Of a stretch of 64,000 nt of DNA, positions 11,031-22,717 are shown one piece after another. This DNA is from Aquatica leii (taxonomy: Eukaryota; Arthropoda; Insecta; Coleoptera; Lampyridae): positions 71,552,520 to 71,616,519 of the forward strand of contig CM069432.1 in NCBI GenBank assembly GCA_035610365.1. Reading direction: 5' to 3'. Positions within the stretch are counted from its first letter, which is position 1. Every line of letters starts with the position of its first letter. A program made the translations under genes and the position numbers. Below the pieces are notes generated by a model, which did not search any database, had not been told where the DNA came from, and saw only the letters and a program-made list of their open reading frames with translations.

Positions 11031-11855
11031 CACTAGAACCGCGAAAAATTCAGCGACGGCCGGTCAAAATGAGCGGTATTAAAAAAAACACTGTTATTTA
11101 ACCTATTTATTAATGTTATGGAAATTCAAATGTCAGTTTGTTATAAAAACATTTAAATTGTGTTATCATAAGACAAAAAATTAGAAATATTTAGAAAATT
11201 ACAATTAAAAATGTACCTAATTAGAACATTAGAAGCTATATAAAATTCAAACAGCAAAATACTTTATTACTACACTTTCCACAAATGTAAATTTTACAAT
11301 GATTACAAACGTTGTTAATTTTGTCTCCAAAACAAACTTAGCTTGTCAAAGCAAACTTTTTTTGTAATGTGTTGATCTAGGACTGTCTTGTAGTATATTG
11401 CGTTGAACTACTTTTCCACGATTATTGACATTAGTAGCTATCGTTTTTGACTGAGATCTAGCACGTGAAGTATGCATAGTTTCTATACAGTTAAGAAAAA
11501 TACTTTTTTGCGGATAGTAGAACCAGATCGTCTTCTATTGCGTAGCTTTTTATTTTTGCTTTTTTTGGTTGTCACTGTTAATTGTAGTACTATAGGGCAT
11601 ATCCGTTATCGGTTCGAGTACAGTTTCACGACCGTCGTTAGTCAGTACCGTCTCTTTCATCATTACTTGACACATTTTTGAAACAAGAAAGTTCATCTGA
11701 TACACTAGTTGACTTACTATCAATTTTTGGAAGCAAATTTGGATAACGTTTCTGATTCAGCCAAATAATTAAAAGCTCCTTCAAGAGATAAACCTTTATT
11801 AGACCACATTTTTTACGTTGACAGTATCTTGTTTGTAAAATGTAAGGTAATACCT
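11031..11855 (-). mobile_element. piggyBac-like remnant, internally deleted
   Basis: The left end is TTAA (11027-11030) followed by CACTAGAACCGCGAAAAATT, a piggyBac-like terminus next to the TTAA target. On the minus strand, about 11330-11250 encodes a cysteine-rich segment (VCNHCKIYICGKC) like the C-terminal zinc domain of piggyBac transposases. Toward 11850 an acidic N-terminal-like stretch (LSLEGAFNYLAESETLSKFA) is found. Between these ends the catalytic domain, over 1 kb in an autonomous copy, is missing. The second terminus was not found; the right side is replaced by unrelated repeat DNA near 11860. Confidence 0.55.
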
Positions 11856-11879
11856 ATATATTTATCTAATAAAACTATT

Positions 11880-12080
11880 TTTATTAATATTATTTTTGAG
11901 GCTTTCGCGGCCATGATTTTTTAACAAATAAATATTTTCGGGTTTTAAACCGCGTTCCATATTTACACTTTTCACGAAATTCATAAAACTTAGAAAGCTT
12001 ACAAACTTTGAAAAATTTACAATATTTGACGTTTCGACAGTCATGTCGCTGTCTTCTTCAGAAAAAAACTGAAACTGAAG
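11880..12080 (-). repeat. Interspersed repeat end of Penelope/non-LTR type (tentative)
   Basis: The minus strand reads TTCTGAAGAAGACAGCGACA then TGACTGTCGAAACGTC, a wording I associate with the ends of arthropod retroelements, followed by a short frame ending NIYLLKNHGRESLKNN. I cannot assign it to a family with certainty. Confidence 0.3.
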
Positions 12081-12149
12081 GTATAGGATCCTGACAAGCT
12101 TTTATATTACGCCGTTCGGGTCAGTGGTTCGTGACGTCATCACTCCATT

Positions 12150-13686
12150 TCGTGTAAAACAACACTCATCTGAAAATAAGATTTTGGCACTAAAGTCAGG
12201 GTCAAAAACTTCTTGCTGCTGCAACCACTCACGAAACTGAAGTCGTGGTTCAATATCAAATTAGGTTCATTGTTGGGCTCGTTGAACATGGTAAGGATAC
12301 AAAGAATAATTCCTTAACCTTCGGATTACCAAGCAATTTTTGAGTCGCCAATTACCAAGTTTTTTTTCTTATTTTGTAAAGAAAAACCGATTAATTTGTA
12401 ATGGTAACATTTATTAATATTTTAAATTAACATTAGATTTTATATAAACTAATAAAAATAAAATGTAAACATAAATTAGTGAGGGCACCAACTATTACAT
12501 ATTATTGTCGTTTTCTTCTGGCAATGTTGTTTACATACAAAGAGTTTGCACTTTTCACATGTTTCCGAACATTTTTTGTTTTTGGGTGAGCGGTAGTTTT
12601 GTCTTGCGGTCCCACTTCCTCTGGTTCTGTGTCTGCCAAACAATATTTTTTTTACGTGCCAAAACAAATAACAATTGAAAAATTTGTTATATATTATTAA
12701 ACATTGTTGAAAGAAACTCAGTTAAAAAAATATTGAGACAGTTGTAAAAAAAACTTTAGAAAAGACAACAAAAACAACACGTCTGAGGTCAAAAAAGACC
12801 CCAATGGTAATCGGAAGGTTAAAACACGACGAAACGTATTATGGGACACGTTAGCTGCGCGGCCTATTTCTCTAGTGCTACTTTGTGTCCGATCTTTTAC
12901 AATTAACAATATCTGCACATACATTGAAGAAAAACAAATATTAAAGTTTTCATTTTATTGAAAAGATTTATTATTTTCTGTTGCTAATGCATGGGGTGTT
13001 TTTCTTTTCGACCATGGCCTTTGTACATCTCCAGTTTCTCTAAGTCCTTGCACACACGCCAAAACAAAGTTTATTGAAGGCAATTGTCTATTAGGATATT
13101 GCTCAACCCACAATCTACGTGTGGTGTGGAGGTTATAATTACACTAGTCGTAGATTAAAACAGTATCACTGTTGTGCATAATAATTTTTTTTTAATAATT
13201 ATTACGTTTACACATAGCATCAACTATAGAAATCCGTTAAAAATTGAGACAGAAATAAATCAGCTTGTCGAACTCAGTTCTATGCAAGCTGAATTTTGCA
13301 TTTAATTATCTGAAGTCTGGTTTTGATTATAACCAAAGATAAACGTGATTGTGTACACTAAGTACATTTTGTTAAGCTAGGTTAGTAATAATGCTAAGAA
13401 ATAAACATTACTAATTGCTTTAATTATTTTATTAACAATAATTAACACAATACGTTAATACGTTTTATAGATTTTACAGCATTTATATCCATCATTTACG
13501 GCATAGTTACAATCAACAAACATTTTCAATTTGTTTAGATAGTCAGGACCGACTTGAAAACTTTAATTGCAAGTATCTCAACACTGGGTCACTTTAGACC
13601 AAATCTTTAAAGGAAAAAATTACATTTAACGCCACAAGAAAAGTACTTCTTGAGTTTGTAGTCGTATTTCAGATACACCCTGTATA
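12150..13686 (-). mobile_element. Tc1/mariner-like element, copy C, left-truncated
   Basis: Shares long stretches with the more complete copy A (20137-22717): for example CGTGTAAAACAACACTCATC near 12151 and TGTCTATTAGGATATTGCTC near 13086. Its right end reads AGATACACCCTGTATA, matching the right end of copy A, so the terminus is at about 13684 with a TA dinucleotide. The left half, with the catalytic domain end, is missing. A 501-bp piggyBac derivative is inserted at 12318-12818. No usable frame remains. Confidence 0.8.
12314..12822 (-). mobile_element. Short piggyBac derivative with complete ends and TTAA duplication
   Basis: TTAA (12314-12317) - CCTTCGGATTACC ... GGTAATCGGAAGG - TTAA (12819-12822). 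The 13-bp terminal inverted repeats match at 12 of 13 positions and TTAA is the diagnostic piggyBac target. The 501-bp body keeps only the end of the transposase on the minus strand (12667-12476): CSETCEKCKLFVCKQHC, the cysteine-rich DNA-binding domain, then a stop. The catalytic domain is gone, so it would need a transposase from elsewhere. It interrupts mariner-like copy C and is therefore the younger of the two. Confidence 0.88.
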
Positions 13687-13880
13687 ATATAGTTTAAACA
13701 TTAAACAGATTAACCGTCTTTGTGTAACAGAAACTTTCTGTTGCTCTTAGGAGTTTCCCCATACTAGTATGTTATACGATAAAGCCGGGTACACGATCCA
13801 TAATAAATTTAAATTTAAATAAACATTTAAGAGTTGAGAGTCAATTTATTAAATTTACTATTAAGGCAGTACATACTGTT
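13687..13880. other. Spacer between mariner copy C and the non-LTR remnant
   Basis: AT-rich, nothing recognised. Confidence 0.4.
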
Positions 13881-13884
13881 TAGT

Positions 13885-14450
13885 TTTTTGCAGATATATT
13901 CAATGTGTTTATTTCACCGTAGCATCCATAATTAACATGTTTTTATTACACCAGTTTGTGAATTCAGCAATTACTATGTTTACTTTGGATTTAGTTTCAG
14001 ATTCTGTATTTTCAGTAACAACTATTGTTGTGTCATTGGCAAAAAACATCATTTGAAATACCATTATGTAGATAATTTAAGTATAGCGAAACTATAACTG
14101 GACCTAACCACCTAACGTACTTCCTTGTGGTGTTTTACAATCCAACTGTAAGCGCTCAGATGTAACGTTTTATGTTTCAATAAGAATGATTTTATGTATG
14201 ACTTTAGATTACCACGAATGCTTATATTAAATATTTTTAGACATGAAAAATCATATCAATCATATCAAAACTACTAGAAAGATCAAAGAAGAGTGCAATT
14301 ACGTAATTGTACTCCTGCAGTTGTGTATTACCTATTTGTATAAAATCTATTTTCGCTGTTTTTGTTGAAGAACCTTCCTTGTACGCATATTGTTTTGTAA
14401 TTAGGCGATATTTTTTTAGGTAACCTTTTAGTTGAATGCAAAACATTTTT
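13885..14450 (-). pseudogene. Non-LTR retrotransposon reverse transcriptase remnant
   Basis: Minus strand: the fragment 14446-14237 reads KKYRLITKQYAYKEGSSTKT and then YVIALFFDLSSSFDMID, the RT block around the first catalytic Asp of Jockey/CR1-type elements (normally FLDLSKAFD). After a frameshift, TPQGSTLGG (about 14130) is the conserved PQGS block, and MMFFANDTTIVVTENTESET (about 14050) is the catalytic FADD box with the second-last Asp changed to Asn. Endonuclease, Gag and ends are not seen. Confidence 0.82.
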
Positions 14451-16240
14451 TTAAATATTTTAGCAAAGATGTTTGTTAGTTCACTTTTATTTGAAACGTA
14501 CGTATCATCTATTAATTTAACTTTTTCACATTGGTTTTTTTACTACGCCCTCTTATTTCCTGTACTAGAGACTTGAATGAATTTAAGACTTTATCTTGGT
14601 GATATTAAATTTCGTTAACCAGTAAGTATGTTTTAGTTCTTTATATTATTTTGTAAATTGTTACTAAAATGAATCCAGTTTTTTTACTGCTACATTTTTT
14701 AATATTCTTTGAGCAAGAGTATGAGAGAAAAAGTACGAAACGGGTTTGTCAATAATTCAAAGTAAAATACCGTAAGTCGCATAGGTTTAAAAGTCAAGCG
14801 ACGAATAGGCGCACTGACCGTTACGTTATAATTTAGATTTTCTATAAATTGCGGTATTTGTTTTGTGAAATTGTGTTTTGTGTGTTCTTGTCAATTTTAT
14901 GTAATTTACAGTATTTTTAATTTTGTATTTTAAACCTAAAATTTATAAGGAATCTAGTTTATCTATATATGTATGGCATTGACCTTGTCCTTTCACTTAC
15001 CTACATAAAATTTCTTAATGTACATATCCTAATTTGTTAATCTTAATTTTCTATCTGCTTTGATATTTTTCTTTAAGATTTCGTTTTGTTTTCGAAATTA
15101 ATTATATTGTTTTGCAATTGTAAATACGCCATTTTTATTTTTCATTTGGATTTCGGGTCTAAACCGAATTTTTAATTCGGCGACTTTCGTAATCAACCAT
15201 TGGTAAATTTGATTCGTCAGAGTCGTGCGCATCGACGACATTTTTCACAAGGTATTTTCTTTGAAAATTTTGTAAATTCAGTTATTATGTTGTTTTTTTT
15301 TATATCCCAGTGCTGTTTGGTAATTACCTCTAACTTAAAACCTTTCGTAACGGTTTCTATTTCCGTTTTATTTTTTGTTACTTTTGTACCACATTTAAGC
15401 ACGGCACTAATTTATTTTTGGCGGCTTCTGAGACCTTTTAACCCGAGTTTTTTTGAAGTGGTGTGGCATGTACATGGTTCATCTTTTAGGGCAAACTGAA
15501 TTGAATCAATGCCTTCTGAATTATTCAGGATTTGCGGATCATTGTACAATTATTTCTTATTAATCGCGTAGAAGTTGAGATTTAGAGTAAGAAAAACTCA
15601 TTTAATTGAGGTGTCGCAACCACGTGGCTTCTTTTTATCGTATTTTTGGGCTTTACAATGTACCCTCTCGAGGGTCTTTTCCCAGGGCATAAAATTTCGT
15701 CATTAATACTGCTATTTGACGTATTAATCAGCCGCCATCTGGCAATTTTATCAACGGAAATTTTTGTGAAAATCTACATTAAGGTCAAGCATTTTCCTAT
15801 TTTTATTTATGAAAGAGGATTTCGAATATTAATCGGACGCATGATCAGTTGTACCGTTATGCTATTCGACTGCTTTTATTAATTTTATTCTAAAACACAT
15901 TGTAAAATTAAGTTATTCATATAGCACCTAGTATTACATTGAGAGTATATTAGTTTTCTTTGTTTATTTTTTTTTAAATTGCAATTTGCACTCCGTTTGA
16001 TCTCTTACGGATTCGAGCCATTGCTGCCATCGTAAGCTACGGTTGTCGTTTTGAATTATTTTTCGTCATTAAATTATAAAATCGTACGACTCGTGACCCC
16101 GCTTGGATGCATCTTCACCTAAAGGTGACAAATTTGCTATTAAGTTCATTTATTATTTACATTTGAATGTTTTATTATAAGAATGTGTCTGTTAGCATTG
16201 TTTTCTTTTATTTTGCCTTGCCTAGAACAGTATATTTGTG
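14451..16240. other. AT-rich region, no gene supported
   Basis: Frames of up to 99 codons here (such as 15200-15499) show no motif or codon pattern that suggests coding. No terminal repeats recognised. Confidence 0.45.
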
Positions 16241-16244
16241 TGAC

Positions 16245-17420
16245 ACCTGTTTAAGGGTTGGTGGTGACTCAAAAACCGCAACGTTTTGAAAGCGATTGGA
16301 ACGGGTACTCAACCTCTTGGCGCCCAGTTATATTCATTACTTTATTCAGATCGCCCATGCCGTCTCCACTGCAAAGTTAGCCGCAGCAGTCCAACCCCAA
16401 CATTTACGTCCACTCGTTGGTGGTCGTATCATGACATCTGCTGAAAGAACTTCATTGGTGACTGTCATTTGTTGTATGAGCGCAGGGGGTACATTCATAC
16501 CCCCTATGATGATTTTCCTCCAGAAGAATATGACAGAAACGCTTATGCGAGGTGCACCCACTGAAGCTTTAAATAGATGTCATCATCCTTCAGGCTGGAA
16601 ACAAAGCATTTTATTGACCGAGTGGCTTAAACAGTTTATTAAATATATAAATCCACCACAAAAGTCTCTAGTTTTACTGCTATTAAATGGACATTACTTT
16701 CATACACAAAATATAGACATAATAGACCGGACTAGAAATAATCATAGTTTATCTTTTACCCCACGCTATTTATAGACTGCAACCTCTGGATAAAATTTTT
16801 ATGGAAGCTCTGAGAACTTATTACAGTGAGGGAATTCGAATATGGCTACGTCACAGTGAACGTTTTCTAGGTATTTCTGATTTAACTGAACTATTTGACC
16901 AGGTTTACATGAGGTCTCAGACGGCAACTATGGCACTGAATGGTTCTCTAGGTGCCACCTGCAGTTAAAAATTAGTTTTGCCTTTGAATACAGTAAACGC
17001 TAATTTTCCTTAAGCTTCAGCTAAACACCTTAAACCATGTACTGACAAGTTTGAGATTTTATCCTTAGATATTTTACTATTGAAAAAACCTAAAAAACAT
17101 CAAACCGAGGACGCAAAACTTCTACTGCGATAGTGATAACTAGTTTCCATTCCAAAATGAATTGGAAATTTCTATTGCTAAATCTAATGAGAAGAATAAT
17201 ATCACTGGATGTCGCTTAGGAAATTACAGTACTTCTAATGATGCTAACAACTACTCAGGAAAATCTTCAAAAACTCAGTCGCAAATATAAGCGATGAAAA
17301 GTACAGATGTAAAAAAAAATCAAAGAAAGAAATTATTGATTCTTCCGATTCTGATCAAAACGATCCTGCCAGTGTCAATTTTTACACCATGTGGGAAAAA
17401 CCAAGTGGGGTTCCATATTA
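16245..17420 (+). pseudogene. pogo/Tigger-type DDE transposase remnant
   Basis: The best part (16400-16775) reads GGRIMTSAERTSLVTVICCM, GGTFIPPMMIF, HPSGWKQSILLTEWLKQFIK and LVLLLLNGHYFHTQNIDIID. This is the DDE_1 domain of pogo/Tigger/jerky-like proteins. The second catalytic residue, Asp in the usual LDGH motif, is Asn here (LNGH). After a frameshift near 16770 the match continues with HRLQPLDKIFMEALRTYYSE and FDQVYMRSQTATMALNG (to about 16970), then an eroded C-terminal tail to about 17420. The N-terminal HTH/CENP-B part is not recognisable. The element is dead: frameshifts, stops and a lost catalytic residue. Confidence 0.85.
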
Positions 17421-20134
17421 CCATTTTTTCATTTACTGAACATTTTCTATTTGGAACCGTGGTTTGATTATATGTAATGCTTTTTTTTCGTTAACAAATA
17501 CTGAAATTACTTGTACAATTTTATTTTAGAAGTTGGTAATAAAATCATTGCAGATTTTGATGTACCCGATGCATTAGTAACTATTCTGCTATAATCGAAC
17601 TTTATTGCCGTTAAATTAAATGAGTTGAAGAAATCAAAAAAGTATTTTAGAGTAGTACTTTTAAACTTTGTCAACATTTATATATTCACACAAGTAAATT
17701 TGAGCAAAATCTTGTGTAACCCGATTTAATAACGAAGTAAGTTGTTAAAAAACTATGTTGCAACTTGTTTAAGTAGGTGATTTATAAATAGAAACCAAAC
17801 ATTTATCATTCCCTAATTGAATTTCACAACACTCAAAATAAAGCCCAATTGCAATTTTGTTAACATAATTTAAATTTTTACAATTACCAAGCATATTTTC
17901 ATGAACAAAGATTCCAGTTCTTCCATTTTTATATAGTTCTCTACAATAACATGAAACTATAGTATAAGTAGTAAAGTTATTGTATCTGTATTATTACTTT
18001 GACATATCCAATGCTTACAGACACACGAGATATCTACCTTTACTTTATCCTTAATTCTAACATATTAATTTTGTTTCGCAAAGATTGATTGAAAATTGTT
18101 TTACTGCTATTTGGAAATGAATTGTTTAAGGGTGCTACTCTTTTTCGGTGATTATCGTGGTGTTCGGAAAAACCGTTTCACTAGTTTTTTTTTGTTTTGA
18201 TATCACTCACTGCTGGCATCGCACTCGTTCTTTGGCCAATCGTACTTATTCTGTTTTTAATCTTGTAATTGTTTTTGACGTTGACTAAACTGAGTTAATT
18301 AAATTTCTAGTTACCTTAATTTAACCACTTTTCCTTAACTTGGGGCTGTAGTCTGTACAATCAAATCCTGTCATATTCCTAATTATGTTCACTATTGACA
18401 TATTACTATATAATTTTTTAATTTTTGTAACAGTGTTCCATATGATTTTATTAGCATTAAATTTCTCCCAATTTTTTTATAAATATTGTTTTTGTATGTA
18501 AAGCTCATAAAAATTATATTTGTATGGAAATATATTTCGGTGATTACCATTACCGTTTTTTTCATATTTATGTAAGAGGTATTATTGGATCCACCTAGTA
18601 TTATTACAAAACATAGATATACAAAAGAAGATAAGATATGAGGCGAGTAAGATGAAGGGAGAGGGGAAGAGGGTTAAAATAGGATTCTTATTACATAATG
18701 TTCATTATTGAAGTCTATTGTCAAATTAGTTATATCATCTACAAATTGTTCCTAATCTGCGTTGGGTTTAAGAAACGCCTTGATATATTTATTATTATTG
18801 AGTTTTTGTAGCTTATCTCTAAGGCCACGACCAAGATTATCTGCCATATATAATATATTTGTCTTTGTGCAAAATTTATTTTTATAATAGCAATTATTTA
18901 AACTGGAGTCTTTATAAATTGGTATTTTTTCCAGAAAGTATACATATGTAAATAGCTACGTTACCTGCTGCTATAACTGTAGATTTACTATTATCTATTT
19001 TGAACTATTTGGTTGACTTTCTTCAGAAGTCTTATAGATATTTAAAATCGTTTCTTTATTATATACTGATAAACGTTTCGATTTACGTTTTTTCTTAACG
19101 AAAAAACCATAAGAATGTATTAGATAACCTATAAAAATGTTGTTTTTCTCAGTTGATAGGTATTTTAAAAGAAATTATTTCTTACAATAATATCAACGAT
19201 CGCAGATGGTCTTTAAAAATACTATTTTAAAATAATAAATTGGGTATACATAAAAAGATAGTGATAAAAGTTAACGAAACGCTAAAATACAAAGATTATT
19301 AGTACACAATAATTTCGGGAAGTGAATCAGTCTTCTGAAGTAATTTTGTCGCGTAGTTTGAATTTTGAATTAACTAATTACCAAAACCTTTGTGGGAGAG
19401 ACTTTCCATCTGTTGCGCGTGTTTAGTATAGTAAAATAAGGTAATACGTATTTTAAATATTATTTTGTGCAAAACATGCTAACTAACTTCGACATTAACG
19501 GCAACAGATTATTAACAACCTGTTCGTAGAAAATACAAAATTCCAGTCAGGTGTGCAACAACATCAAGAACCATTTTTTTGTACAAAACAAAATAAAACG
19601 TGAAACGTTACATATTTGCAATTGCAAACTAATAATCAAACAATTTTTAGAATTTTTTTGGAGAGTCATTGATCAAATGAACTACTGGAAAAGCCGCCAC
19701 CGGTATTATATGCAATTACGTATATACAGTAGAAATCGTTTTGTAAAGTAAAAATTCCGACATTTTTTTCAAAAGTCAATAAGGCACTTGAAAATATAAA
19801 TCGTTTAGTAAGTTGAGTTTGGTTATTAAATAATTTTATGGTAAAAAAAACCTTTAAAATTTTTTTTTGATAAAGTTTTTCGAAGAATTTGTATACATTT
19901 TGTTGGTGTAAATTTGAGTACAAAAAAGTTTCCATTTTTAAATATTTAAGATTAAATATGCACCAAAACTAATGAAAAATGTACCTACAATCTATTTATA
20001 AGCTGTAAGTATTATTGTAAATTTGCATTTAATAAACACAGTTTAATTTTAGCATTTATCAACTCGCGTATCTAAATTGTGCCGAAGTACTATTTTACGC
20101 GTATCAAAGTATCTTAGTGACATTTGTTCTAATA
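17421..20134. other. AT-rich region, no gene supported
   Basis: A purine-rich patch at about 18636-18676 is the only compositional feature. No coding similarity or paired termini found. Confidence 0.45.
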
Positions 20135-20136
20135 TA

Positions 20137-22717
20137 TACAGGGTATATCTGATTAACGGGTTGTTATTTTAGTAGGTAAATATAGAGCATAAAGACAAGC
20201 AAATAATGTCAAAATAAAAGTCAAAGTAAAAGTTTTTAAAAAAATCAAATTTTTTAACAAAATAAATCGTAAAGTACGAATCTGTTGAATTAATTAGTCT
20301 CCTGAGGTTGTTTACACAACGAATAAAAATAAACTGTACTAAGAAGTCTAAATTTCTTCTCAGCGATTTGCTGACACCAAAAATAAATACAAAATAATGT
20401 TATCGGATAAGGTGTAGTTAGATGACTGTTTAAATTAAATTGCTATTCTGTGCATTTTTTCTTTTCAAGTACACTAGATAATACCTAAAAGATAACTATT
20501 TACTGATGTTTAAATGTAGGTAATGTTATGTCATTCGGTCATCATACTTTGACAAATGAAGAACACTGCAAAAATAAAATAAATATGCAAAACAAGTATG
20601 CCTGTTATTTTTGGCTACCAGCAGCAGGGTGTAAATGAATACGAAAAAATAAGGCAAATCATATTTTGTTATCTTAAAGTTATAGTAGAAGTTTAAAACG
20701 TCTTCCATTGGATAAAATACAAACGTCTAAACGTCGCCGAAAATTGCTCGTAATTCGCGTAAATAATTGCACATCGTGTCTAATTGCATTTGCTGCCGCA
20801 AAAATTCGATTTTCTAGCTTTTGTTTATTATTTACAAGGGTTTTGTATACTTCACCTTTCATACAGCCCCAGAAAAAAAGTCTAGAAGGTTAATATCTGG
20901 ACTACCCGCTGGCCAGCGTCTAGGGCCATTTTCCCCAAACCAACGACGCGTAAACACTATATTTAAGAAATCGCAAATGGGCCTACTTACATGCGGAGGA
21001 GCTCCATTGCGCATAAATCACATTGTTCTGCAAACTTCAAGAGGTACATCATCAAATTATCGCGCAAAATAAAATAAACGGTCCAATTAAACTATTTACT
21101 AAAATACCTGACTAAACATTAATAAAAAAACCAGTACTGAAAATTGCATTGTTGATTTTCTTGAGGGTTTTGCTGATTCCAAACATGCGTATTGTGAAAA
21201 CTCAACACTCCGTAAAACACCCATCTGCCCTAGTAGAACAAATCCGTTTTTTAAATGTTGCAAATTTGTTTTTTCAAAAAACAGTTTAATAAATGTCTTA
21301 AGGATTTGTTGGGAGAGTGTCACGTTGATGTTCAATAAAAAACAATTTTGGAAAGTAAAATAAAGTGATGTTTTTTTTTGAAATAAATCAATAAAATGTT
21401 GGTTTTTGAATGGCATTTGTTGTATTTCTTAGAGAATACCGTTGAACATTAATGACTTATTAGTTTTTAATTAAAGCGGCAGTAATTGTTTGACAAGTTT
21501 TTAGAAGTTGCAGTATGGGATTTGAACCATGGACCCTCGGCGTAATGGAAGATTATTGGACACTCTATACTACTTGCTTAGTTAATGTATTACATTCGTA
21601 CGTTTTTAATGTTTAAAATTTCAATAAGCAAAAAATATTTTTTATACAAAACGAGTATTACATTTTTTTAACTTGTGAAACAAATGTTTTTGAAACAAGT
21701 TATAATTATAACTTTGTTTTTTTTGCTTCTTGTTGCCACTCACAAAACTCACGGCGCAATTCAAAATCAACGTCGCTTAGTTACTGAACATGATAAGGGT
21801 ACAATGAACAATGCTTTAAAACACGATGTGTCTAGGGGATACGTTAACTTGGCGACCTGCTTCTGTAGTGCTACTTCGTGGCCGATCTTCTACAGTTTGC
21901 AATACCTGCAAATACATTTAAGAAAAACAATCATTAAAGTTTTGATTTTATCGAAAAGATTTTTTCTTTTACTTGTTCTTCGGATACTAATACACTGGGT
22001 GGTCTTTCTCGCCCACGGCCTTCGTAGGAAGAACACCTCTAGCTTTTCTGTCTTTGCACATACGCCAAAATAAAGTTTATCGAAAGCAATTGTCTATTAG
22101 GATATTGCTCAGCTCACAATCTACGCGTGGCGTGGAGGTTATAATTGCACTCACCGTACATTAAAACAATATCACTGTATTTTGCGTGTGCATGCAAAAT
22201 AAAAAGGAAATTTACATTAAATATTATAAAGCACAAGTACGTTTACACGAATCACTTAGCATTAACTAAAGAAATCCATAAAAAAAGTTGAGGCAGATAT
22301 AAAGCTGATTGTCGAACTCAGTTCTAAGAGAGCTAAATTTTGCGTTTATTTATTTGAAGTCTTGTTTTAGTTGCAAATGTATATAAACATAAACGAGCAC
22401 ACAAACTAGTTTTTGTTAAGATAGGTCAGTAATAATGCTAAGAAATAAACATTTTATAAACGATTTGTTTTGTAATTGATGGAAAATGAAAAAAATAGTA
22501 ATCAACGCAATACATCAATACGTTTCAAGGATTTTACAGCATTTACTGATCATTTACCGCATAGTTACAATCAACAGTCAATTTCCATTTGTTTAGATAG
22601 TCAGAACCGGTCTGAAAACTGTAATTGCAAATATCTCAAAAATGGGCCAAATTTTCATTTAACGCCACAAGGAAACTACTCCTTGATTTTGTAGTCGTGT
22701 TTAAGATACACCCTGTA
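20137..22717 (-). mobile_element. Tc1/mariner-like element (DUF4817-associated type), copy A, both ends
   Basis: Left end TACAGGGTATATCT (from 20137) and right end AGATACACCCTGTA (to 22717) are inverted copies with one mismatch, flanked by TA (20135-20136; 22718-22719), the IS630-Tc1-mariner target. The transposase is on the minus strand: an N-terminal part near 22130-21730 (AEQYPNRQL; DVDFELRREFCEWQQEA), and the DDE end at 21030-20680: NGAPPHVSRPICDFLN, RRWFGENGPRRW, AGSPDINLLDFFFWG, GEVYKTLVNNKQKLENRIFA, ending in NGRRFKLLL. The second catalytic Asp (normally DGAPPH) is Asn. Frameshifts abound. A tRNA-like patch lies inside at about 21512-21590. Two more truncated copies occur in the window. 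Confidence 0.87.
21512..21590 (-). repeat. tRNA-like segment (degenerate tRNA or tRNA-derived SINE)
   Basis: Read on the minus strand, a TAGTATAGAGTGTCC stretch resembles an A box, and 50 bases later GAGGGTCCATGG then GGTTCAAATCCC resembles a B box/T-loop in the right place and spacing for a tRNA. The T-stem pairs poorly and no acceptor stem is visible, so it is not a functional tRNA gene. Confidence 0.35.
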
